Source: Thermoactinomyces intermedius (GTDB taxonomy: Bacteria > Bacillota > Bacilli > Thermoactinomycetales > Thermoactinomycetaceae). Taken from it: a stretch of 56,667 bases of DNA. The position numbers were made by a program, and so were the translations under genes. Numbering within the stretch: the first letter of the stretch is position 1; each line of letters begins with the position of its first letter. Shown in pieces: positions 51,328-56,667 of this stretch. Under the pieces are notes generated by a model that was given only the letters and a program-made list of their open reading frames with translations, was not told the DNA's origin and did no database searches. Location of the stretch: the NCBI RefSeq assembly GCF_016055025.1, contig NZ_JAECVW010000013.1. One strand, 5' to 3'.

Positions 51328-52051
51328 AATTGAGCATTTACATTATGCCTATGCGGAACAACCCGTGCTGGAAAATATCGATTTGACTGTGGAGGAAGGG
51401 GAATTCCTCGGCATCGTGGGGCCGAACGGATCAGGCAAATCGACCTTGATCCGGTGCCTGCTCGGCTTTTTAAAAACCCGGCAGGGACGCATCCGGGTAA
51501 GAGGCGAGGAAGTCTCCAAACTGCAAGACCGGCTGCGTGTCGGTTACGTTTCCCAAAAAGCGAACAGCTTCCATTCGATGTTTCCCGCCACGGTGAAAGA
51601 AGTGGTTCAATCCGGCTTGTATGGGAAACGGGGATTGTTCCGACGGTTGAAAAAAGAACATATCGAACAGGTGGAAAAAGCCATCGATCTGGTCGGTTTG
51701 ACGTCCGTTCAGAACAGGAGCATCGGCAAGTTGTCCGGCGGTCAGCAGCAACGGGCTTTCATTGCCAGGGCATTGGTGGCTGAACCGGAGCTTCTTGTAT
51801 TGGACGAGCCCACCGTGGGAGTGGATGAAAAAACAACCGGACAGTTTTATGATTTGTTAAACCGGCTTCACCGGGAAGAGGGTTTGACCTTGCTGATGGT
51901 GAATCACGATCTTCAAGCGGTGTCCGGGTTGGCGGATCAGGTTGCCTGCCTTAACCGGCGCTTGATCTTTCACGGCGATCCCGGGGAGTTTCAACAACGA
52001 CGGCAGGAAATTTTGAGCAAAGCCTATCAATACGAACTGATGGGCGTCTGA
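51308..52051 (+). CDS. znuC: zinc ABC transporter ATPase
   Basis: 247 residues from the ATG at 51308; a longer frame back to 51260 is within znuA and has no family match. Walker A GPNGSGKSTLIRCLLG (about 39-54), signature LSGGQQQRAFIARALV, Walker B LLVLDEPTVGVD, switch His in MVNHDLQAV. Powers zinc import with ZnuB. Translation is coupled to znuA through the overlap. Confidence 0.96.
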   Translation: MKTPLIEIEHLHYAYAEQPVLENIDLTVEEGEFLGIVGPNGSGKSTLIRCLLGFLKTRQGRIRVRGEEVSKLQDRLRVGYVSQKANSFHSMFPATVKEVVQSGLYGKRGLFRRLKKEHIEQVEKAIDLVGLTSVQNRSIGKLSGGQQQRAFIARALVAEPELLVLDEPTVGVDEKTTGQFYDLLNRLHREEGLTLLMVNHDLQAVSGLADQVACLNRRLIFHGDPGEFQQRRQEILSKAYQYELMGV

Positions 52052-52085
52052 CCAGAGAAAGACAGGGAGGGAAGAGCTTTTTTCT

Positions 52086-52952
52086 ATGATGATGGAGATC
52101 TTGCAATATGAATGGATGCAGAACGCGTTTTATGCCGGAATCATCATCGGGTTCATTTCACCGCTTGTCGGCGTGTTTTTGGTGGTCCGGCGCATGTCTT
52201 TGATTGCCGATGCGTTGTCCCATATCACACTGTCGGGGGTGGCGGCCGGAATGCTGTTGCAAAAAGAGCTGCCGCTTTTTTATGCGGTCAACCCGCTTTA
52301 TGTCGGCATGGCTTTTGCTGTCACCGGTTCGGTTTTGGTGGAACAAATCCGCCGTTTGTACAAATCCTTTGAAGAGATCGCCATCCCGATTTTGTTGTCG
52401 GGCGGAATCGGATTGGGTGTTGTGCTCATCAGTGCGGCGGACGGTTTCAATGTCGATATCGCCGGGTATTTGTTCGGGAATATCCTGGCCGTCACCCGTG
52501 AGGAATTGGGCTTTATGGCAGCCATCGGGGGAATCGTGGTCTTATTCATCCTGATCTTTTACAAAGAAATGTTTGCCCTTGCCTTTGATGAGGAACATGC
52601 CGTTTTAACAGGCATCCCCCGCAAAACTTTGCACTTTTTATTTTTGGTGATCGTGGCGCTTGTGATTACGGCTTCCATCCGGGTGGTCGGGATTTTATTG
52701 GTCTCCGCCCTCATGACCCTTCCGGTGGCCGCCGGGTTGCAGTTGGCAAAAAGCTTTAAACAAGCGCTGTTTTGGTCGGTGCTTTTTTCGGAGTTGGCCG
52801 TTTTCAGCGGACTGGTTTCCGCCTATTATCTGGACTGGGCTTCGGGTGGAACCATTGTCCTCGTTTCGCTTATCATTTGGCTTTTTATTTTGTGTTTCAA
52901 AAAAATGACGAGGAAAACGGGAAGAATTTATTATAAAATAAAGGGAAAGTAA
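52086..52952 (+). CDS. znuB: zinc ABC transporter permease
   Basis: 288 residues with seven to nine hydrophobic segments. ABC-3 family blocks: GFISPLVGVFLVVRRMSLIADALSHITLSGVA near the N-terminus and VVGILLVSALMTLPVAAGLQLAKSF toward the C-terminus. Start among three consecutive ATGs is uncertain by two codons. Follows znuC by 34 bp and precedes zur by 24 bp, one operon. Confidence 0.95.
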   Translation: MMMEILQYEWMQNAFYAGIIIGFISPLVGVFLVVRRMSLIADALSHITLSGVAAGMLLQKELPLFYAVNPLYVGMAFAVTGSVLVEQIRRLYKSFEEIAIPILLSGGIGLGVVLISAADGFNVDIAGYLFGNILAVTREELGFMAAIGGIVVLFILIFYKEMFALAFDEEHAVLTGIPRKTLHFLFLVIVALVITASIRVVGILLVSALMTLPVAAGLQLAKSFKQALFWSVLFSELAVFSGLVSAYYLDWASGGTIVLVSLIIWLFILCFKKMTRKTGRIYYKIKGK

Positions 52953-52976
52953 TGGTGGAAAATAGGAGAGAGAGGG

Positions 52977-53405
52977 ATGGATTTAAAACAAGCATTGGAA
53001 GTGCTGAAAAAAAATGGATATAAATACACCGGCAAGCGGGAAACCATGATGCATATATTTTGGGAAGAAGGACGCTATTTAACAGCCAAAGAAGTGTTGG
53101 ACCAAATGCAGGAAGATTTTCCCGGGCTCAGTTTTGACACCGTGTACCGGAACCTTTCCCTTTTTGAACGGTTGGGCATCATCGAAGGAACGGAATGGGG
53201 CGGGGAAAGGCGGTATCGTTTTCACTGTGACCGGGATTCACACCATCATCATATCATTTGCACGGAGTGCGGACGGACCCGTGCCATCCAGCTTTGCCCG
53301 ATGCATTCCATTTTGGGGGAGCCGGAAAACTTCGCCATTACCGGACACAAGTTCGAGATTTACGGGATTTGTTCCGATTGCGGAGGAGAGCAGACAACAC
53401 AATAG
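52977..53405 (+). CDS. zur: Fur-family zinc uptake regulator Zur
   Basis: 142 residues. The winged-helix part reads KRETMMHIFWEEGRYLTAKEVLDQMQEDFPGLSFDTVYRNLSLFE. The metal-binding part has HHHHIICTECGR and YGICSDCGGE, i.e. the structural zinc site of two CxxC pairs and a His cluster. Its place at the end of the znu operon below a Zur box argues for Zur over Fur or PerR, and for autoregulation. Confidence 0.93.
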   Translation: MDLKQALEVLKKNGYKYTGKRETMMHIFWEEGRYLTAKEVLDQMQEDFPGLSFDTVYRNLSLFERLGIIEGTEWGGERRYRFHCDRDSHHHHIICTECGRTRAIQLCPMHSILGEPENFAITGHKFEIYGICSDCGGEQTTQ

Positions 53406-53430
53406 AGAGAAATGGGATGGGTTGGGACTT

Positions 53431-53459
53431 GCAAGAAAAGGCAGGTCCTTTTTTGCAAG
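53431..53459 (+). terminator. weak hairpin after zur
   Basis: AAAAGG and CCTTTTTT around a 5-base loop; a T-rich tail overlaps the arm. It may trim the znu transcript before tadA. Confidence 0.35.
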
Positions 53460-53488
53460 GGCGGTCCACAAAGGAGGTGAAGTCCGGA

Positions 53489-53971
53489 ATGGATCATGAA
53501 ACGTATATGAAAGAAGCGCTGGCCGAAGCGAAAAAAGCGGGAGAAATTGGCGAAGTCCCGATCGGGGCGGTGATTGTCAAAGACGGGGAAGTGATCGGAC
53601 GCGGATACAATCTCAGGGAAACGGGAAACGACCCGACCGCCCATGCGGAAATGATCGCCATTCGCGAGGCCGCCGCGAAAACGGGAAGCTGGCGGTTAAA
53701 TGATTGCACCTTGTACGTCACCTTGGAGCCGTGCCCCATGTGTGCCGGCGCCATCATCCAAGCACGCATCGACACCGTGGTCTACGGGACAGAAGATCCG
53801 AAAGCCGGATGTGCCGGAACCTTGATGAACATCCTTCAGGACGGGCGGTTCAATCACCAAACCGAAATGATCACCGGAGTCATGAAAGAAGAATGCAGCA
53901 CCATCCTGACTTCTTTCTTCAAAGAACTCCGCCGCCGGAAAAAAGAACAAAAAATGCAGGAAAAATCCTGA
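53489..53971 (+). CDS. tadA: tRNA-specific adenosine deaminase TadA
   Basis: 160 residues from the ATG at 53489, with AAGGAGGTGA upstream; the frame is open further back into zur but only as a shadow. TadA converts A34 to inosine in tRNA-Arg(ACG). Zinc and catalytic motifs: HAEM in PTAHAEMIAIREAA and PCPMCAGAI. The YVTLEPC block is present. In B. subtilis tadA precedes scr and dnaX; here a tRNA-Ser and an integrated element follow instead. Confidence 0.96.
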   Translation: MDHETYMKEALAEAKKAGEIGEVPIGAVIVKDGEVIGRGYNLRETGNDPTAHAEMIAIREAAAKTGSWRLNDCTLYVTLEPCPMCAGAIIQARIDTVVYGTEDPKAGCAGTLMNILQDGRFNHQTEMITGVMKEECSTILTSFFKELRRRKKEQKMQEKS

Positions 53972-54022
53972 TTGCCGCTCATATCCACAAAACTCACGGC
54001 AATTCCTCTTTCTCTTTTTCCC

Positions 54023-54051
54023 TTGACAGACATCCATTTCTCCTGTACAAT
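54023..54051 (+). promoter_or_regulatory. promoter of tRNA-Ser(CGA)
   Basis: Perfect TTGACA (54023-54028) and TACAAT (54046-54051), 17-bp spacer, 29 bp ahead of the tRNA. Confidence 0.82.
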
Positions 54052-54080
54052 ATACAACTGTATGATCAGGATATCATCTT

Positions 54081-54171
<91 letters not shown>

Positions 54172-54182
54172 AAATCAAGGAC

Positions 54183-54198
54183 TTTCGCAATTAGCGAA
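54183..54198 (+). terminator. hairpin after tRNA-Ser(CGA)
   Basis: TTTCGC and GCGAAA around AATTA, without a T tract. It looks like a remnant of a tRNA terminator, similar in arm sequence to that of tRNA-Ser(UGA). Confidence 0.3.
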
Positions 54199-54204
54199 AT
54201 CAAG

Positions 54205-54239
54205 AAAAAAGGAGGTTTGCAAACATTTTGCAAACCTCC
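54205..54239 (-). terminator. integrase terminator
   Basis: GGAGGTTTGCAAA and TTTGCAAACCTCC arms; on the minus strand six T follow. It ends 3 bp from the integrase stop. Confidence 0.88.
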
Positions 54240-54241
54240 GA

Positions 54242-55393
54242 TTATTTTCCCCCAAATAAGTGGTCGTCCAGTTTCTGGGCGGCCTCTTTTTGCATGTTTG
54301 GTAAAACGTGTGAATAGAGGTCCATTGTGATGGTAATTGTCGAATGGCCTAGGCGTTCAGATACGATTTTCGGGTGTTCCCCTTGCTGGAGGAGGAGCGT
54401 TGCGTGAGTATGTCTCAGATCATGAAAACGGATCGGTGGCAAATTATGTTTGCGAACCAGGCGGCCAAAATCTCGGGATACATAGTCGAGATTGTAAGGC
54501 GATCCGTCATCTTTGCAAAATATCAAGTCGTGGTCCTGGTATGCGGGGCCCAGGGCAAGTTTATTTGCAGCCTGTTCTTTCTTTATTCGTTTTAGCATGT
54601 TTACAATAGAACCAGATACAGCTACAGATCGGCGGCTCCCGTCCGTTTTTGCCGCATCACGGAACGCGAAACCGTCACTTTTTGTCCGGTACAGGGTTTG
54701 TCTTACGCTGATTACTTGGTTCTCAAAATCAACGTCACTCCATCGGAGGGCGAACAGCTCCCCTCGTCTCATTCCGGTATTGACCGCAAAAAATATAGGC
54801 TCGTACAACTTAGAGCCCTCCGCCGCTTTTAGCAGCTGGAGAACTTCATCTCGCGTTAGTACCGTTAGTTGTTTCCGCTTTGGTTTTGGCGGTGATACAG
54901 CCCTTACCGGGTTAACAGCAATAACTTGCCACTTTACGGCTTGCTCCAGGGCTTCGTGCAAGACCCTGTGATGGTGATAGACGGATCGGGCTGATAAGCC
55001 GCCTTTTCCATCCGTCCTCCCGCTGCTCAGCTTCTCAGAGTAATATCTTTGGATATGAAGTGGTTTTAGTTTATCGAGCGTCATTTTACCTAAAGACGGG
55101 ATCAGATGCCTGGTTATTATATATTCGTAACCTTCATAGGTCCGGGGCGCGCAGTTGGTCTTCGCATAATCCTCAAGCCAACGTTTCAGGTATTCCTCAA
55201 GCGTGATTTTCGCCGGTTCTATGAGCCCCCCTTGATTCAGCTCGTGAATCTTTGCGGCCATTGCGCGCTCGGCTTCTCTTTTTGTTTTGAAACCAGAGAA
55301 CCATTTTTGCCTTCTCTGTCCTGTTTTCGGATCCCGGCCAATATCCAGGACGAAACACCATTTAGAACCGCGTTTACGAATGTGACCCTTCAT
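54242..55393 (-). CDS. int: tyrosine recombinase / integrase of the integrated element
   Basis: 383 residues. N-terminal arm-binding domain (MKGHIRKRGSKWCFVLDIGRDPKTGQ, AP2-like), a SAM-like core-binding domain (EEYLKRWLEDYAKTNCAPRTYEGYEYII), then the catalytic domain with Arg in TGMRRGELFALRW, HDLRHTHATLL (His-x-x-Arg) and the nucleophile Tyr in LGHSTITITMDLYSHVLP. It is of the phage/ICE type (Tn916, ICEBs1, phi105-like). It reads toward the tRNA-Ser, with its start overlapping the repressor gene by 20 bp, so the two share a promoter. Confidence 0.95.
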   Translation of the reverse strand: MKGHIRKRGSKWCFVLDIGRDPKTGQRRQKWFSGFKTKREAERAMAAKIHELNQGGLIEPAKITLEEYLKRWLEDYAKTNCAPRTYEGYEYIITRHLIPSLGKMTLDKLKPLHIQRYYSEKLSSGRTDGKGGLSARSVYHHHRVLHEALEQAVKWQVIAVNPVRAVSPPKPKRKQLTVLTRDEVLQLLKAAEGSKLYEPIFFAVNTGMRRGELFALRWSDVDFENQVISVRQTLYRTKSDGFAFRDAAKTDGSRRSVAVSGSIVNMLKRIKKEQAANKLALGPAYQDHDLIFCKDDGSPYNLDYVSRDFGRLVRKHNLPPIRFHDLRHTHATLLLQQGEHPKIVSERLGHSTITITMDLYSHVLPNMQKEAAQKLDDHLFGGK

Positions 55394-56078
55394 CCGAATC
55401 CCCCTTTAAGCCTTCTATGATGGCGTCAACATGTGCAAGCAAGGGCCGAACCAGATGATCCGGCAATGGGTTCCCCTCATCATCCGTTAACAAACCTCTT
55501 TCCAAGACGGCTTTAAGGGCTTCTATTTTTAAAGGACGCACGATCTCCGCCCAGGGCAGAACCGTTACCAGTAAATCAAGTTTTTCGTCTTCTTTAAGGC
55601 ATTTCAGCAACTCTTCAGGGTGGGATTGCATCATTTCCAGATATTTTCTATAAGTTTCCCCATTCTCTCCCCTGTTTTCTAATTCCTTGATGATTAAATC
55701 TTTATTGGGCGAGATGACCCACTTAATAATCGTTTCTAATGCGGAGTCAAAGCCTCCCAGATCTTTGACTTTTGACGATACATCGTCGGCCAAATCATCG
55801 AGGCTGCTGATATACCGATACAGCCCCATCTCCTCTTTTAGGTCCTTTGGAATTTTCTCAACATATCCTTTTATAATAAGGCGTTGCGGATCGCCTCCGG
55901 TTACTTCGGCAAGCACCCTTGAAATTTCTTCAGATGGGGCGGGCCTTTTTCCTAATCGTAGTTTGCTGATATAAGTGGGGTGAATCTGGACTCCTTTTTT
56001 CGCGCACTCTTTTGAAATCTGTTCTAGAGTTTTACCGGATTGTTTAATGTAGTGTTGCAACAATTCAGCATAAGTCAT
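55374..56078 (-). CDS. XRE-type HTH regulator of the integrated element (probable repressor)
   Basis: 234 residues. Residues 1-60 form a helix-turn-helix of the XRE kind (GKTLEQISKECAKKGVQIHPTYISKLRLGKRPAPSEEISRVL). The remaining 170 residues are helical and acidic (DDLADDVSSKVKDLGG, LLKCLKEDEKLDLLVTVLPW) and I do not recognise them; no peptidase (LexA-like) or IrrE motif is visible. Gene order HTH-int and the operator-bearing intergenic region ahead suggest a maintenance repressor. Its promoter overlaps one operator, so it is probably self-regulated. Confidence 0.75.
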   Translation of the reverse strand: MTYAELLQHYIKQSGKTLEQISKECAKKGVQIHPTYISKLRLGKRPAPSEEISRVLAEVTGGDPQRLIIKGYVEKIPKDLKEEMGLYRYISSLDDLADDVSSKVKDLGGFDSALETIIKWVISPNKDLIIKELENRGENGETYRKYLEMMQSHPEELLKCLKEDEKLDLLVTVLPWAEIVRPLKIEALKAVLERGLLTDDEGNPLPDHLVRPLLAHVDAIIEGLKGDSDEGSHS

Positions 56079-56120
56079 TGTTTATCCCTCCTTTCTTTCT
56101 TTAATAATTACCATCGAATG

Positions 56121-56150
56121 ATTATATTTTATTCTAGACAATATTGTCAA
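56121..56150 (-). promoter_or_regulatory. repressor/integrase promoter with operator O1
   Basis: On the minus strand TTGACA (56150-56145) and TATAAT (56126-56121), 18-bp spacer. The palindrome GACAATATTGTC (56137-56148) overlaps the -35 element. Confidence 0.75.
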
Positions 56151-56187
56151 TATCAACAAGACAAAATACCATCTAGACAAAAAAGTC

Positions 56188-56216
56188 TTGACACTGAAAT
56201 AGAGACGCGATATACT
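56188..56216 (+). promoter_or_regulatory. rightward promoter P1 of the element
   Basis: Perfect TTGACA (56188-56193) and TATACT (56211-56216), 17-bp spacer. O2 overlaps its -35 and O3 lies at the expected transcript start. A hairpin AAAAGCC/GGCTTTT at 56243-56266 follows and could attenuate it. Confidence 0.72.
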
Positions 56217-56283
56217 TGCCGTAGACAAAAAGTCTAGAGTGAAAAAGCCCGAGAGATAAGGCTTTTCGCCTTAAAAAAAGCTG

Positions 56284-56313
56284 TTGACAAGATTGTCTAG
56301 ACGAAATTATAAT
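56284..56313 (+). promoter_or_regulatory. rightward promoter P2 of the element
   Basis: Perfect TTGACA (56284-56289) and TATAAT (56308-56313), 18-bp spacer, with O4 covering the -35 and part of the spacer. It leads to the Cro-like gene at 56354. Confidence 0.78.
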
Positions 56314-56353
56314 TGAGCCAGACAAGTCAGTCATAGTAGAGAGGTGAGACCAA

Positions 56354-56554
56354 ATGAGGAAAAATCGGATTAGGGAATTCCGAAAGCAGCGCGGTTTAAC
56401 GCAATATGAGCTTGCGCTCATGTTCAGGGATCCTGTGCATCCCACCTATATATCCCGGTGGGAGCGAGGGGTATCGGCCCCGACGGTGGATCACCTTTTA
56501 GAACTAGCTAGGATTTTCCAGGTCCGGCCCGACGAGATTTACATTATAGACTGA
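56354..56554 (+). CDS. small XRE/Cro-like HTH protein
   Basis: 66 residues, a single helix-turn-helix: REFRKQRGLTQYELALMFRD, then YISRWERGVSAPTVDHLLELARIFQVRPDEIYII. Typical Cro/C1 family size and end. GAGAGGTGAG precedes the ATG. It is divergent from the repressor-integrase pair across the operator array, the standard arrangement of a phage or ICE switch. Which of the two acts as repressor is not proven. Confidence 0.88.
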   Translation: MRKNRIREFRKQRGLTQYELALMFRDPVHPTYISRWERGVSAPTVDHLLELARIFQVRPDEIYIID

Positions 56555-56611
56555 CAGTCTGGCTGTAGAAAGCGCAGGAAATCCAATTGAAAAAACTCTA
56601 AACCAAAACTG

Positions 56612-56641
56612 CCCCTTGGCTTTTGCCGAGGGGTTTATTTA
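56612..56641 (+). terminator. terminator after the Cro-like gene
   Basis: CCCCTTGGC and GCCGAGGGG around TTTT, then TTTATTTATT. Confidence 0.85.
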
Positions 56642-56656
56642 TTGGAGGGATACATC

Positions 56657-56667
56657 ATGAGCAGACC
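56657..56667 (+). CDS. start of a further gene of the element (cut by window edge)
   Basis: ATGAGCAGACC at the right edge, preceded by a GGAGGG ribosome-binding site at 56644-56649. Only three codons are visible, so identity cannot be told. Confidence 0.4.

Larger units (their letters stand above)
56135..56334. repeat. five operator-like repeats, TAGAC-N5/6-GTCTA
   Basis: O1 TAGAC-AATATT-GTCAA at 56135-56150; O2 TAGAC-N6-GTCTT at 56174-56189; O3 TAGAC-N5-GTCTA at 56222-56236; O4 TTGAC-N6-GTCTA at 56284-56299; O5 CAGAC-N6-GTCAT at 56319-56334 (weakest). They lie on the three promoters of this divergent region. Confidence 0.8.

Overview
The window is a low-GC Gram-positive (Bacillales) chromosome segment spanning the replication origin. 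The gene order rpsF-ychF-yyzM-yyaC-parB-parA-noc-rsmG-mnmG-mnmE-jag-yidC-rnpA-rpmH | dnaA-dnaN-yaaA-recF-remB-gyrB-gyrA-yaaC-guaB-dacA-pdxS-pdxT-serS follows the Bacillus subtilis origin. Noc, RemB, Spo0M and the spore protein YyaC point to an endospore former. The proteins are clearly not B. subtilis itself. A thermoactinomycete-like relative is my guess, but nothing here proves the family.

Layout. 1-6915: ssb/rpsF, ychF, yyzM, yyaC, a cysteine desulfurase and the parA-parB-noc chromosome-segregation block, with one parS inside parB and a second between noc and the next gene. 7336-10058: two plus-strand genes, a ParM-like actin and a largely disordered 452-residue protein, sit between noc and rsmG, where B. 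subtilis has neither; they run against the prevailing minus strand of this arm. 10128-16585: tRNA/rRNA modification genes and the membrane-insertion and RNase P block. 16757-18650: a bipartite oriC, with DnaA boxes on both sides of dnaA and DnaA-trio repeats plus an AT-rich unwinding element before dnaN. 18723-34413: replication, gyrase, GMP, cell-wall and vitamin B6 genes, then serS with a T-box leader and tRNA-Ser(UGA). Three further DnaA-box clusters lie outside oriC, one upstream of guaB and two flanking a 53-codon gene near 35.3 kb.

34735-53971 is more variable: a VanRS-like two-component system, a CBS-domain membrane protein, spo0M, asnB, an APC permease, an MFS exporter with a terminator-bearing leader that also holds a 50-codon reading frame, tRNA-Arg, dps, a short flavoprotein, a TetR/YhgE pair, a poly-gamma-glutamate hydrolase, and a zinc uptake operon (znuA-znuC-znuB-zur) under a Zur box, followed by tadA. 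At 54081 tRNA-Ser(CGA) is followed by an integrated element: a tyrosine integrase, a repressor-like HTH gene, five copies of an operator-like repeat placed on divergent promoters, and a Cro-like gene. The element runs off the right edge; its far attachment site is not in the window.

The best candidate for something undescribed is the actin-like/disordered-protein pair embedded in the parS/Noc region. The MFS leader, the extra DnaA-box clusters and the operator array of the integrated element also merit a second look.
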